From contig NZ_VWRN01000040.1 in assembly GCF_008632125.1 (NCBI RefSeq), positions 1-32,843 on the forward strand: a DNA stretch of 32,843 bases, in the 5' to 3' direction. Below, piece after piece: positions 8,433 through 17,125 of this stretch (positions within the stretch are counted from its first letter, which is position 1; every line of letters starts with the position of its first letter). Source of the stretch: Cupriavidus cauae. Lineage in GTDB: Bacteria; Pseudomonadota; Gammaproteobacteria; Burkholderiales; Burkholderiaceae. Under the pieces are notes generated by a model. It was not told the origin of the DNA and did no database searches. It worked only from the letters and a program-made list of their open reading frames with translations. Position numbers and translations under genes: made by a program.

Positions 8433-8564
8433 TCAGCCAAGCCACATCATCTTGGCGAAGAAACCCAAAAAGAAGACCAGCACGATCGACAGCAGGATCA
8501 GGCCGAGACGGCGATTGGCGGCCTTGCGTTCGGTCGGCGATGGGCTTTCGTTTGGATGCTGCAT
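8433..8564 (-). CDS. cytochrome oxidase small assembly protein (CoxH-like peptide)
   Basis: This 43-residue peptide has a polar N-terminus (MQHPNESPSPTERKAANRR) and a single membrane helix (LGLILLSIVLVFFLGFFAKMMW). Such peptides are regularly found between coxA and ctaG in Burkholderiales. The frame is open upstream to 8633, but the Met at 8564 gives the family form and follows a GAGAA-like ribosome site. Its precise role is unknown. Confidence 0.82.
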   Translation of the reverse strand: MQHPNESPSPTERKAANRRLGLILLSIVLVFFLGFFAKMMWLG

Positions 8565-8580
8565 CGAATTCTCGGGTAGG

Positions 8581-8630
8581 TGGTGGCCGGTGATGGCCGG
8601 TGCAGGCCGGAGCTTGCCGGTGCGGCCCGG
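8581..8630. repeat. 10-bp degenerate tandem repeat
   Basis: Five 10-base units, each ending in CCGG and mostly read as TGxxGGCCGG, run head to tail between coxA and the small assembly gene. The units differ at two to four positions. No coding role is seen. Confidence 0.6.
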
Positions 8631-8638
8631 CACCGCGG

Positions 8639-8674
8639 GGCGGGGCGGCGGACCCTGCGGCCCGCCGCCCCGCC
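8639..8674 (-). other. strong GC hairpin just after coxA
   Basis: A 13-bp perfect stem (8639-8651 and 8662-8674) with a 10-base loop begins 14 bases downstream of the coxA stop. There is no T-tract, so it is not a standard intrinsic terminator. It may protect the 3' end of the coxB-coxA message or reduce read-through into the assembly genes; both are inference. Confidence 0.55.
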
Positions 8675-8687
8675 TCGCCGGATGCCG

Positions 8688-10292
8688 TTACCGGACCTGC
8701 GGCGGCACCTCGAAGGTGTGGAACGGCGCCGGCGACGGCACGGTCCACTCCAGGCCTTCGGCGCCTTCCCACGGCTTGTCGGCGGCCACTTCGCCTCCGC
8801 GGTACGACGGCAGCACCACGAAGAAGAAGAAATACACCTGCATCAGGCCGAAGCCCAGCGCGCCCAGCGACGAGATCGCGTTGAAGTCCGCGAACTGGAT
8901 CGCGTAGTCCGCATAGCGGCGCGGCATGCCCGCCAGCCCGAGGAAGTGCATCGGGAAGAAGGCGATGTTGAAGAAGATGATCGAACCCCAGAAGTGGACC
9001 TTGCCGCGGGCCTCGTTGTACATGAACCCGCTCCACTTCGGACCCCAGTAGTAGAAGCCCGCGAACAGCGCGAACAGGGAGCCCGCCACCAGCACATAGT
9101 GGAAGTGCGCCACGATGAAGTAGGTGTCCTGGATCTGGATGTCGATCGGTGCCACCGCCGGGATCAGGCCGGTGAAGCCGCCGATGGTGAACACGAAGAT
9201 GAAGCCGATCGCGAACAGCATCGGGGTCTCGAAGGTCATCGAGCCCTTCCACATGGTGGCGATCCAGTTGAAGATCTTCACGGCCGTCGGCACCGCGATC
9301 AGCATCGTCGCGTACATGAAGAACAGCTGGCCGGTCACCGGCATGCCGGTGGTGAACATGTGGTGCGCCCAGACGATGAACGACAGGATCGCGATCGAGG
9401 CGGTCGCGTAGACCATCGAGCTGTAGCCGAACAGGCGCTTGCGCGAGAAGGCCGGCACCACCTGCGAGATGATCCCGAATGCCGGCAGGATCATGATGTA
9501 GACCTCGGGGTGGCCGAAGAACCAGAAGATATGCTGGTACATCACCGGGTCGCCGCCGCCGGCCGCCGAGAAGAAGCTGGTGCCGAAGTGGCGGTCGGTC
9601 AGGACCATGGTGATGGCGCCCGCCAGCACCGGCATCACGGCGATCAGCAGGTAGGCGGTGATCAGCCAGGTCCAGCAGAACATCGGCATCTTCATCAGCG
9701 TCATGCCCGGCGCGCGCATGTTCAGGATGGTGACGATGATGTTGATCGAACCCATGATCGAGGACGCGCCCATGATGTGCATGGCGAAGATCGCCATGTC
9801 CATGCCCGGGCCCATCTGCACCGACAGCGGCGCGTACAGCGTCCAGCCTGCGGCGGTGGCGCCGCCCGGCACGAAGAACGACAGCGCCAGCAGCAGCGCG
9901 GCGGGCGGCATCAGCCAGAAGCTGAAGTTGTTCATCCGCGCGAACGCCATGTCGGAGGCGCCGATCTGCAGCGGGATCATCCAGTTCGCGAAGCCGACGA
10001 AGGCCGGCATGATGGCGCCGAACACCATCACCAGGCCGTGCATCGTGGTGAACTGGTTGAACAGTTCGGGGCGGAAGAACTGCAGGCCCGGCTCGAACAG
10101 CTCCAGGCGGATCAGCAGCGCGAGCACGCCGCCCGAGATCAGCATCGTGAAGGAGAACAGCAGGTACAGCGTGCCGATGTCCTTGTGGTTGGTGGCAAAC
10201 AGCCAGCGGCGCCAGCCATGCGGATGATCGTGGTGTTCGTCATGCGCGTGGTCGTGCGGATGGGCGAGTGCGTCCGGGGTAGCAGTACTCAT
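8688..10292 (-). CDS. ctaD: cytochrome c oxidase subunit I (aa3-type)
   Basis: The catalytic subunit has 534 residues and twelve membrane segments. Metal ligands are all visible: heme a H85 and H398, heme a3 H396, and CuB H261, H310 and H311. Tyr265 in HPEVY is the residue that crosslinks to H261. The first 27 residues form a soluble extension with eight histidines between 11 and 25 (alternating with Asp, Pro and Ala), ahead of the usual WLFATNHKDIGTLYL start of the family. AGGAG lies nine bases before the ATG. It follows coxB by 39 bases and works with it as the oxidase core. Confidence 0.98.
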   Translation of the reverse strand: MSTATPDALAHPHDHAHDEHHDHPHGWRRWLFATNHKDIGTLYLLFSFTMLISGGVLALLIRLELFEPGLQFFRPELFNQFTTMHGLVMVFGAIMPAFVGFANWMIPLQIGASDMAFARMNNFSFWLMPPAALLLALSFFVPGGATAAGWTLYAPLSVQMGPGMDMAIFAMHIMGASSIMGSINIIVTILNMRAPGMTLMKMPMFCWTWLITAYLLIAVMPVLAGAITMVLTDRHFGTSFFSAAGGGDPVMYQHIFWFFGHPEVYIMILPAFGIISQVVPAFSRKRLFGYSSMVYATASIAILSFIVWAHHMFTTGMPVTGQLFFMYATMLIAVPTAVKIFNWIATMWKGSMTFETPMLFAIGFIFVFTIGGFTGLIPAVAPIDIQIQDTYFIVAHFHYVLVAGSLFALFAGFYYWGPKWSGFMYNEARGKVHFWGSIIFFNIAFFPMHFLGLAGMPRRYADYAIQFADFNAISSLGALGFGLMQVYFFFFVVLPSYRGGEVAADKPWEGAEGLEWTVPSPAPFHTFEVPPQVR

Positions 10293-10331
10293 CGCGAAAA
10301 CTCCTGAAATCCTGTTCTAACGTCCACGCGC

Positions 10332-11585
10332 TCAGCTCGCGGCGCCCTGGGCGCCCGCGCTGGCTTGCTCTGCGGCGGGCTTGGCGTCCGCCGGTGCGCC
10401 CTGCGCCGACTTGGCGCCGCCGCCCTCGGGGAACTTGCCTGCACGCGCATTGACGAAGTCCGCCGGCTGGATGACCTCGCCGGTCTTGTTGCTCCAGACG
10501 TTGCGGGTGTAGGTCATCACCGCGGCGAGCTCGGTATCGGACAGCTGCTTCCACGACGGCATGCCGCCCTTGCCCTCGAGCAGGATGTGCATCTGGTCGG
10601 CCTGCGGGCCGTTGACCACCTTCGAGCCGTCCAGCGCCGGGAAGGCGCCGGCGCCCTTGCCGTTGGGCTGGTGGCACACCGCGCAGTTGGCGGCGTAGAC
10701 CTTCTCGCCGCGCACCTTCAGCTCGTCCAGGGTCCAGGTCTTGTTGGGATCGTCGGCCGCGGCGGCCATCGCCTTCTTCTTCTCCTCGACCCACTTGGTG
10801 TACTCGGCGTCGGTCACCACGCGCACCACGATCGGCATGAAGGCGTGTTCCTTGCCGCACAGCTCGGCGCACTGGCCGCGGTAGACGCCGGTCTTCTCGG
10901 CGCGGAACCAGGTGTCGCGCACGAAGCCGGGAATCGCATCCTGCTTGACGCCGAAGGCCGGGATCATCCAGGCGTGGATCACGTCGTTGGCGGTCGTGAC
11001 GATGCGGATCTTCTTGTTGACCGGCACCACCATCTCGTTGTCCACCTCCATCAGGTAGGTGTTCGACTTGGGCGCCTCGTTGTTGATCTGCTCGCGCGGG
11101 GTGGTCAGGGTGGACACGAAGGAGATGCCCTCGCCCTCACCCTTCAGATAGTCGTAGCCCCACTTCCACTGGTAGCCGGTGGCCTTGATCGTGATGTCGG
11201 AGTTGGTGGTGTCCTTCATCGCGACCACGGTCTTGGTCGCGGGCAGCGCCATGCCGATCACGATCAGGAACGGGATGATGGTCCAGACGACTTCGACGGT
11301 GATGCTTTCGTGGAAGGAGGCCGGCTTGGAGCCCTTGGCCTTGCGGTGCGTGAAGATGGAATAGAACATCACGCTGAACACCGCGATGAAGATCACCGTG
11401 CAGATGATCAGCATCATCCAGTTCAGCCAGTGAATCTGCTCGGCGATCTTGGTGACCGGCTCGGTCAGGTTCAGCTGGCGCACGGCGGGACCGCCCGGCA
11501 TGTCTTCGACAGCGAGGGCTGCCTGGCTGGCGAGCAGGGACGCGCCTGCCAGACACGCTGCGGATGCCTTCTTCCACATTTTCAT
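10332..11585 (-). CDS. ctaC: cytochrome c oxidase subunit II with fused cytochrome c domain (caa3-type)
   Basis: The 417-residue protein begins with a signal peptide (cleavage near ALAVED), then two membrane helices (about 53-78 and 97-117). The periplasmic cupredoxin domain has the full CuA ligand set: H204, C239, E241, C243, H247 and M250. A class I cytochrome c domain follows with heme motif C301-AVCH305 and a likely axial Met342. The last 35 residues are an Ala/Gly/Gln-rich tail. The fused heme lets the subunit take electrons directly from a bc1-linked carrier. It is followed by coxA in the same operon and preceded by DUF2244. Confidence 0.98.
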   Translation of the reverse strand: MKMWKKASAACLAGASLLASQAALAVEDMPGGPAVRQLNLTEPVTKIAEQIHWLNWMMLIICTVIFIAVFSVMFYSIFTHRKAKGSKPASFHESITVEVVWTIIPFLIVIGMALPATKTVVAMKDTTNSDITIKATGYQWKWGYDYLKGEGEGISFVSTLTTPREQINNEAPKSNTYLMEVDNEMVVPVNKKIRIVTTANDVIHAWMIPAFGVKQDAIPGFVRDTWFRAEKTGVYRGQCAELCGKEHAFMPIVVRVVTDAEYTKWVEEKKKAMAAAADDPNKTWTLDELKVRGEKVYAANCAVCHQPNGKGAGAFPALDGSKVVNGPQADQMHILLEGKGGMPSWKQLSDTELAAVMTYTRNVWSNKTGEVIQPADFVNARAGKFPEGGGAKSAQGAPADAKPAAEQASAGAQGAAS

Positions 11586-11606
11586 TTGTTGTCTCTACCC
11601 AAATTA

Positions 11607-11620
11607 CAGATTCGAATCTG
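11607..11620. promoter_or_regulatory. 14-bp perfect palindrome upstream of coxB
   Basis: CAGATTCGAATCTG is perfectly self-complementary and lies 22 bases before the coxB start, in the 61-base gap after DUF2244. It could be a regulator site or a small hairpin in the leader. A perfect 14-mer of this sort is expected about twice by chance in a window of this size, so the position is the only support. Confidence 0.25.
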
Positions 11621-11646
11621 CCCCTCGCTCCCAACGGTGCCGCCTT

Positions 11647-12159
11647 TTACAAGGCGCGCAATGCTGAAACGAGTTCCTGCGCGAACTTTCGTCGCTTGTA
11701 CGGGTCCAGAAAACACCCCACCTGCACAGCGTGCGTTCCAGAGCGCACCACCACCAGCGCCGGGAACGATTCGCCCAGTTCGACCCGCACCCAGTGCGGA
11801 TTGAATTCCTCGCGGGTCACCTCACCGGCGCTGGCCTTCTCGACCACCAACCTGCCCTCGCTGAGCGTGACGCGCTCGTAGTCTGTCGCGTGCTGTGCAT
11901 AGGCGAGCAGGGCCACGCCCAGCCCGGCCAGTTCGAGCCCCGCAAAGGGCAGCACGAGCCAAGCCCCTCGCCACGCGAAGAACAAGGCGATGGCAAGGGA
12001 AATACTGACGATGGAGAGGTAAAACCAGCCGACCTGGCGTGGAGACAGCGAACAATTCCGCTTCATCAGCCAGTCGTTGTTCGGCACGGCATGGGCTCCG
12101 TTGGGACTATCACCGGGCCCGTCACGCGCCGTCTGGAGTGCGATACCGAGTTCCTGCAT
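11647..12159 (-). CDS. DUF2244 domain membrane protein
   Basis: The DUF2244 domain starts at MKRNCSLSPRQVGWFYLSI, followed by two membrane helices and a soluble C-terminal part (HWVRVELGESFPALVVVRSG, then DPYKRRKFAQELVSALR). These marks are typical of the family found upstream of coxB in betaproteobacteria; no biochemical function is known. The start is uncertain. Met at 12159 gives 170 residues and Met at 12066 gives 139; neither has a good ribosome site, and an in-frame GTG at 12216 is also possible. The promoter at 12289-12317 would put all three inside the transcript. It is probably the first gene of the cox operon. Confidence 0.85.
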   Translation of the reverse strand: MQELGIALQTARDGPGDSPNGAHAVPNNDWLMKRNCSLSPRQVGWFYLSIVSISLAIALFFAWRGAWLVLPFAGLELAGLGVALLAYAQHATDYERVTLSEGRLVVEKASAGEVTREEFNPHWVRVELGESFPALVVVRSGTHAVQVGCFLDPYKRRKFAQELVSALRAL

Positions 12160-12509
12160 CGCCAACCACTCTGCATCGCTGCATCGGTTGCACGCCTGGA
12201 ATTCTGCCGGCTTCACCGCACTGCTGCACTGCTTCGGTGCTAAAACGCCGATCTTCTGTGCCAGGGGACCACTGCGACAAACTGGCGCATTATAGGGCGC
12301 TTCGTCAACCGTAACAAGCCAAGTCCGGCGCGGCACGGCGCCCGCGCCACAGCGCGGCGGTGCACAGCGGCAGTGCAGCGGCGCGATGTACGCCGGGTCG
12401 CGGCGGTGTCGGAGGGGGCTTGATGCAAGGTCCCGCGCGACGTAGGTGCGCGGTCTTGCGCGAGATCTGCCGCGCAGCGGGCGCGCGGTCGGGGCGAGGC
12501 TGGGGCGAC
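12160..12509. other. 350-base gap between DUF2244 and the methyltransferase
   Basis: The gap holds a sigma70-type promoter reading towards DUF2244 (12289-12317). The rest is GC-rich sequence in which I see no convincing gene, terminator or repeat. The DUF2244 frame is open across it, but the reading is compositionally unlike a protein upstream of about 12216. Confidence 0.6.
12289..12317 (-). promoter_or_regulatory. sigma70-type promoter for DUF2244 and the cox operon
   Basis: On the minus strand a perfect -10 box TATAAT (12289-12294) is preceded at a 17-base spacing by TTGTTA (12312-12317). Transcription would start near 12282, about 120 bases before the preferred DUF2244 ATG. No other equally good promoter is seen before coxB. 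Confidence 0.72.
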
Positions 12510-13469
12510 TCAGCCGCGCGGGCGGCCGCGGCCGATGCGGTCGATCGGCACCACGGTACGGCCCTGTTCGTCGCGGGCCTGGCCGCCCTTGGGCGGCAGC
12601 TTCCACGCATGGCCGTAGACGATCTCGAAGGTCAGCGCGATCACGCCGTCGCGATTGCGGCGGCGCTCCAGCGCGGCGAGCAGCGCCTGGTGCCAGCGGC
12701 GGCCCTTCAGTCCGCGCACGCCCTGCGCACCGCCCGCGCCCGCGGGCCGGCGCAGGCCGCCGAAGGCATGCACGTCGCGCAGCAGCCGTTCGGGCGTCTC
12801 GTAGGTGACCGTCAGCGTTTCCATGTCCATCACCGGCGTCGACCAGCCGCTGTGGACCAGCATGTCGCCGATATCGTGCATGTCGACGAAGCGCAGCGTG
12901 TGCGGCTCGGCATCGACCTCGGCGAAGGCATCGCGCAGTTCGCGCAAGGTGTCCGGGCCGAACAGCGAGAACAGCGCCAGGCCGTCGGTCCGTGTCACGC
13001 GATGCCATTCGGGAAACACGCGATGCGGCTCGGGATGCCAGTGCAGCGCCAGGTTCGACCACAGCAGGTCGAAGGCGCCCTCGGCAAAGGGAAGCGTGGC
13101 AAGATCGCCCTGCACCAGATCGAAGGTCGGGCGCTTGCCGAGCAGGCGACCGAGCCAGCCGGGCTGGCGTTGCGGATCGCGCTGCGCCGCGTGCGCCAGC
13201 ATCGCGCCCGAGATGTCGAGCCCGGCGATCTGCGCGTCGGGATACTGCGCCCGCAGCGCGGCCAGGCCCTGGCCCTGCCCGCAGCCGATATCGAGCGCGC
13301 GCTCGGGCTGGATGCGGATCAGCTGCATGCGCTCCTGCATGCGCCGGCCGATCTCGCCGAGCAGGAAATCCAGCTGGGCGAAGCCGGGGCTGCGCCGGTC
13401 GAAGGCGAGCCGGGTCAGCCGCGCGGGCGGCAGATAGGTATCGGGGGAGTCGGCGTGAGGCGTGGACAC
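12510..13469 (-). CDS. SAM-dependent methyltransferase (BioC-like, class I)
   Basis: The 319-residue protein has a class I methyltransferase core. Motif I is ALDIGCGQG (residues 58-66). The acidic LDISGAML segment binds the SAM ribose, and DLLWSNLALHW matches the motif IV region of BioC-like enzymes. It resembles malonyl-ACP methyltransferase (BioC) and the related NDUFAF5 family, but no biotin genes are here, so the substrate is left open. The start is a GTG at 13469; no ATG gives a complete N-terminus without running deep into comF. The first codons overlap those of comF on the other strand. Confidence 0.82.
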   Translation of the reverse strand: MSTPHADSPDTYLPPARLTRLAFDRRSPGFAQLDFLLGEIGRRMQERMQLIRIQPERALDIGCGQGQGLAALRAQYPDAQIAGLDISGAMLAHAAQRDPQRQPGWLGRLLGKRPTFDLVQGDLATLPFAEGAFDLLWSNLALHWHPEPHRVFPEWHRVTRTDGLALFSLFGPDTLRELRDAFAEVDAEPHTLRFVDMHDIGDMLVHSGWSTPVMDMETLTVTYETPERLLRDVHAFGGLRRPAGAGGAQGVRGLKGRRWHQALLAALERRRNRDGVIALTFEIVYGHAWKLPPKGGQARDEQGRTVVPIDRIGRGRPRG

Positions 13470-14309
13470 GGAAGCGGCGGCAAGGACGAGGATCGGCACG
13501 GCGGCGCGCGGCGCGAAGGCGCGGCGGGTCCGCGCGGTGGCGCCGGGCCGACAGTATACGCGCGCCTCGCCCGGCTTGCCGGCGGCGCCCGCGAGCGGCT
13601 GGCGCGGTGGTGGCTGCCGTGTGCCTGCGTGCTGTGCGGACAGGTGCAGGCGGACGTCGTCTGCGCCGGCTGCGCGGATGACCTGCTGAAGCCGACGCCG
13701 CGCTGTCCGCGCTGCGCCCTGCCGCATCGGGCCGCCGGCCTCTGCAATATGTGCCGCTGCGCGCCGCCGCCCTTCGACGCCACCATCGCCCTGGGCGACT
13801 ACGCGCCGCCGCGCGAGGCGCTGGTGCTGGCCCTGAAGTTCGGCGGCGTGCTGCCGCTGGCCAACTGGCTGGCGTGCGAACTGGCGTCGGCCTGGGCCGC
13901 CCGGCCCTCGCCGTCATCGAGCGATCCGGACGACAAGCCCTGCCTGGTCGTGCCGATTCCCTTGGCCCCGGCGCGGCTCGCCGAGCGCGGCTTCAATCAA
14001 TCGTGGGAAATCGCCCGCAGCCTCGCGCCTCGACTCGGCGCGGCGGCCCGTGCCGATCTGCTGGTGCGGGCGCGCGACACCGCGCCGCAAACCGCGCTGG
14101 CGGCCGACCGCCGGCATCTCAATATCGCGGGCGCCTTCGCGCTGGCGCGCCATGCCGACGCCGACGACGTGCGCGGACGGCATGTCGCGCTGGTCGACGA
14201 TGTGATGACCACCGGCGCCACGCTGGCCGAGGCGGCCGCCGTCCTCAAGCGCCACGGCGCGGCGCGCGTCACCGCGCTGGTGGCGCTGCGCACGCCGGCA
14301 CCGCAGTGA
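13455..14309 (+). CDS. comF: ComF family phosphoribosyltransferase-like protein
   Basis: ComF-type proteins join an N-terminal double zinc ribbon to a type I phosphoribosyltransferase fold and are needed for DNA uptake in competent bacteria. Zinc-type cysteine pairs are C58/C61, C70/C73, C84/C87 and C97/C100. The PRPP-binding loop is VALVDDVMTTGAT (residues 244-256), and ERGFNQSWEIAR is a family hallmark. No ATG lies close upstream. A GTG at 13455 follows GGGGGAG at a five-base spacing and is the best start, giving 284 residues. That start lies inside the 5' end of the divergent methyltransferase gene (15 shared bases). Confidence 0.88.
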   Translation: MRRGHGSGGKDEDRHGGARREGAAGPRGGAGPTVYARLARLAGGARERLARWWLPCACVLCGQVQADVVCAGCADDLLKPTPRCPRCALPHRAAGLCNMCRCAPPPFDATIALGDYAPPREALVLALKFGGVLPLANWLACELASAWAARPSPSSSDPDDKPCLVVPIPLAPARLAERGFNQSWEIARSLAPRLGAAARADLLVRARDTAPQTALAADRRHLNIAGAFALARHADADDVRGRHVALVDDVMTTGATLAEAAAVLKRHGAARVTALVALRTPAPQ

Positions 14310-14341
14310 TGCCTGCCGTGATGCCTGCCGTGATGCCTGCT
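14306..14341. repeat. 12-bp tandem repeat after comF
   Basis: The unit GTGATGCCTGCC is present three times (14306, 14318, 14330; the last has one change), with decayed GTGATG copies further on to about 14400. The first unit includes the comF stop codon. It lies in the 154-base gap before trmL. Confidence 0.8.
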
Positions 14342-14463
14342 GTAATGCCCCGCCGTGATACGCGCGATGGTCCCGCGGAGATGCACGCCGTGATGCCGCC
14401 GATGGAGCCCGCGATGGCACGTGGGATGACAGCGGCGCCCCGGCACGGTAAGCTGCGCGCGCC

Positions 14464-14934
14464 ATGTTCCATGTCGTCCTAGTCGAACCCGAGATCCCGC
14501 CGAACACCGGCAACGTGATCCGCCTGTGCGCCAACACCGGCGCGCAACTGCACCTGGTCAAGCCGCTCGGCTTTCCGCTGGACGACGCGCGCATGCGCCG
14601 CGCCGGCCTCGACTACCACGAGTACGCCAGCATGAAGGTGCACGACAGCTGGGACGCCTTCCTCGCCGGCGAACGTCCCGACCCCGCGCGGATGTTTGCG
14701 CTGACCACGCACGGCTCGACGCCGTTCGGCCAGGTCGCCTTCGCCCCCGGGGACTGGTTCGTGTTCGGTTCGGAAACGCGCGGGCTGGCGCCGGAGCGCC
14801 GCGAATGGTTCGCGCCGTCGCAGCGCATCCGCCTGCCGATGCGCCCCAACAACCGCAGCCTGAATCTGTCGAACACCGTCGCCGTGGTGGTGTTCGAGGC
14901 CTGGCGCCAGCAGGGTTTTGCCGGCGGCGCCTGA
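14464..14934 (+). CDS. trmL: tRNA (cytidine/uridine(34)-2'-O)-methyltransferase TrmL
   Basis: TrmL methylates the ribose at wobble position 34 of two leucine tRNAs, using SAM. The 156-residue single-domain SPOUT protein has the family order: FHVVLVEPEIPPNTGNVIRLCANTG at the N-terminus, FGSETRGLAPE in the knot, and LPMRPNNRSLNLSNTVAVVVFEAWRQ split over the C-terminal knot. Length and motifs match closely. It follows comF on the plus strand and converges on the Bug-type gene. Confidence 0.95.
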   Translation: MFHVVLVEPEIPPNTGNVIRLCANTGAQLHLVKPLGFPLDDARMRRAGLDYHEYASMKVHDSWDAFLAGERPDPARMFALTTHGSTPFGQVAFAPGDWFVFGSETRGLAPERREWFAPSQRIRLPMRPNNRSLNLSNTVAVVVFEAWRQQGFAGGA

Positions 14935-14949
14935 ACGCCGAACGTTCGG

Positions 14950-15954
14950 CTATTCCGGCTGCACGCCGGCCGCGCGGATGACCTGGTCCCAGCGCGCCTT
15001 CTCGCTGGCCATGGTCTGGCGCAGCGAGGCCGGCGCGGTGCCGGCCGGCATGAAGTACTGCGCCCGCATCTGCGCGCGCACGCTGTCGCTGCCGATGATC
15101 TTCACCAGTTCGCGATAGAGCCGGTCGACGATGGGCGCCGGCGTGCCGGCCGGGGCCAGCACCGCCTGCCACGAGATCGCCTCGAAGCCCGGATAGCCGG
15201 ATTCGGCCACGGTTGGCACCGACGGCAGCAGGCTGGTGCGACCGCTGGTCGTGACCGCGAGCACGCGCAGCCTGCCCGCATTGACCTGCGGCATCGCGAT
15301 CGCCGGCACCATGAAGGCGGCCTGGATCTGCCCGGCGATCATCGCCGCCGCGATCTGCGGAAAGCCGGGATACGGGATGTGTTCGAGCGAGATTCCGGCC
15401 CGCGCCTTCAGCTGCTCCATCGCCAGATGCGCGGCGCTGCCGTTGCCGACCGAGCCGTAATTGAGCGCACCGGGCCGCTCGCGCGCCAGCGCGACGAACT
15501 CGCGCAGATCGCGCACGCCGGTGCGCGGGTCGACCACCAGCACGTTGGGCGAGGTCGCGACCAGCGTGATCGGCGCCAGCTGGCGCACCGGATCGTAGGG
15601 CAGATGGCGCGACAGCGTCGGCGCCGTGACCAGCGGACCGTTGATGGTGAACAGCAGCGTGTAGCCGTCCGGCGCGGCGCGGGCGACCTGCCCGGTGCCG
15701 ATATTGCCGCCGGCGCCCGGCCGGTTCTCGATCACCACCGGCTGGCCCAGCGCCTGCGCCAGCGGGTCGGAAATCAAGCGCGCGATCAGGTCCGGGGACG
15801 ATCCGGGCGGAAACGGCACCACCATGCGCAGCGGCCGCGCGGGCCAGTCCTTGCCGGCCGCCAGCAGAGAGCGCGGCAGCGCCAGCGCCCCGCCGCAGGC
15901 GGCCAGCGCGCCCAGCCAATGCCGGCGTGATTTCAGGCGATCCGGTGCGGTCAT
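14950..15954 (-). CDS. Bug family (TctC-like) periplasmic solute-binding protein
   Basis: This is a 334-residue exported binding protein. The signal peptide begins with [11 protein letters not shown], which has a twin-arginine look, and cleavage is likely near LAAGKDWP. Family marks follow: [22 protein letters not shown], then [26 protein letters not shown], split by PVVI. Bug proteins bind small carboxylates and related compounds and are greatly expanded in Burkholderiales; the ligand cannot be told. No tctA/tctB transporter genes are near. Its ATG overlaps the gpsA stop by four bases (ATGA, 15951-15954), so it is coupled to gpsA, an odd partner. Confidence 0.92.
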   Translation of the reverse strand: MTAPDRLKSRRHWLGALAACGGALALPRSLLAAGKDWPARPLRMVVPFPPGSSPDLIARLISDPLAQALGQPVVIENRPGAGGNIGTGQVARAAPDGYTLLFTINGPLVTAPTLSRHLPYDPVRQLAPITLVATSPNVLVVDPRTGVRDLREFVALARERPGALNYGSVGNGSAAHLAMEQLKARAGISLEHIPYPGFPQIAAAMIAGQIQAAFMVPAIAMPQVNAGRLRVLAVTTSGRTSLLPSVPTVAESGYPGFEAISWQAVLAPAGTPAPIVDRLYRELVKIIGSDSVRAQMRAQYFMPAGTAPASLRQTMASEKARWDQVIRAAGVQPE

Positions 15955-16976
15955 TCGTCGCGCGCGTCGCGTTGCAGCAGCTGCGTGACGGCGTCGGCCA
16001 CCGCCAAGCCCTCGAACAGCACCGCGCAAACGGCGCGCGTGATCGGCATCTCGACGCCATGCTGGTCAGCCAGTGCCGCCACGGCCTGCGCGCAGCGCAC
16101 GCCCTCGGCGACGTGGCCCAGGTCGGCCAGCACCTGCTCCAGCGTCCGACCGCCGGCCAGCTGCTGGCCGACCTTGCGGTTGCGCGACAGATCGCCGGTG
16201 GCGGTCAGGATCAGGTCGCCCATGCCGGCCAGCCCCATGAAGGTCTCGGCGCGTCCGCCCAGCGCCAGCCCCAGCCGCGTCATCTCGGCAAGGCCGCGCG
16301 TGACCAGCGCGGCGCGGGCATTGAGCCCGAGGCCGAGCCCATCGCTGGCGCCGGTGGCGATCGCCAGCACGTTCTTGACCGCGCCGCCGACCTCGACGCC
16401 GACCAGATCGTCGCTGCCGTAGATCCGCATCGCGCGATGGTGGAAGGCGCGCTGCGCGAGTTCCGCGATCGCCGGCGCATTGCCGGCCACGGTCAGCGCG
16501 CACGGCAGCCCCAGCGCGACCTCGCGCGCGAAGCTCGGTCCCGTCAGCACGCCGTACTCGACCGGCACCGAGGCGCCGGCCGCCGCCAGTTCCTCGGCCA
16601 CCATCTGATGCGGCATCGCGTGCGTGCCGGCCTCGAAGCCCTTGCACAGCCACAGCATGCGCAGCGGCACGCCGTGCGCGGAGGCCTCGGTGGCCAGGCG
16701 CCGCGTCATCTCGCGCAAACCCGACACCGGCGTGGCGACGATCACCAGCCCGTCAGGCGCGCACAGCGCGTGCGCGGCCGCACGGGCGAAATCGGCCTCG
16801 AAGCCGAGTCGCTCGGACAGCGGCACGCCCGGCAGATAGTCCGCATTGACGCCGGAGGCCGCCATCGCGGCGAGCTGGCCGGCGTCCCGGCCCCACAGCA
16901 CGACCGCGTGCGCGGCGGCGGCATGGCTGGCCAGCGCGGTGCCCCAGGCGCCGGCTCCGAGAAAGGCGAGGTTCAT
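15951..16976 (-). CDS. gpsA: NAD(P)+-dependent glycerol-3-phosphate dehydrogenase
   Basis: GpsA reduces dihydroxyacetone phosphate to sn-glycerol-3-phosphate, the start of phospholipid synthesis. The 341-residue protein opens with the Rossmann motif GAGAWGTAL. It also shows [11 protein letters not shown], the catalytic-lysine segment [13 protein letters not shown], and [13 protein letters not shown]. It lies downstream of secB, as in many proteobacteria, but is separated from it by a terminator and repeats, so it probably has its own promoter. I see no strong ribosome site. Confidence 0.97.
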   Translation of the reverse strand: MNLAFLGAGAWGTALASHAAAAHAVVLWGRDAGQLAAMAASGVNADYLPGVPLSERLGFEADFARAAAHALCAPDGLVIVATPVSGLREMTRRLATEASAHGVPLRMLWLCKGFEAGTHAMPHQMVAEELAAAGASVPVEYGVLTGPSFAREVALGLPCALTVAGNAPAIAELAQRAFHHRAMRIYGSDDLVGVEVGGAVKNVLAIATGASDGLGLGLNARAALVTRGLAEMTRLGLALGGRAETFMGLAGMGDLILTATGDLSRNRKVGQQLAGGRTLEQVLADLGHVAEGVRCAQAVAALADQHGVEMPITRAVCAVLFEGLAVADAVTQLLQRDARDE

Positions 16977-16980
16977 GGTC

Positions 16981-17017
16981 GTGGCGTTGGTCGGTAGCGT
17001 TGGTCGTGGCGTTGGTC
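16981..17017. repeat. 12-13-bp tandem repeat before gpsA
   Basis: Three copies of a GTGGCGTTGGTC-type unit (16981-16992, 16993-17005, 17006-17017; the middle one has an extra base) lie just upstream of the gpsA start, where the promoter or ribosome site would be expected. Confidence 0.75.
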
Positions 17018-17125
17018 GATGGCGGTCGAGAGATCAGCCCGCTGCATGCCCGACGGTGGACGCGATGTCAGCGATGACAGCATCGCAGCGATGTCCGTGG
17101 TCATAGCGAAGTCAGCGGTCGCAGC

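Noticed and set aside
8580..10307. 575-codon plus-strand frame opposite coxA
   Set aside because: It is antisense to the conserved oxidase subunit I; His/Arg/Gln-rich shadow reading.
12303..12308. TTGACG on the minus strand near the TATAAT at 12289
   Set aside because: The spacing is only 8 bases; the TTGTTA at 12312-12317 with 17 bases is the acceptable -35.
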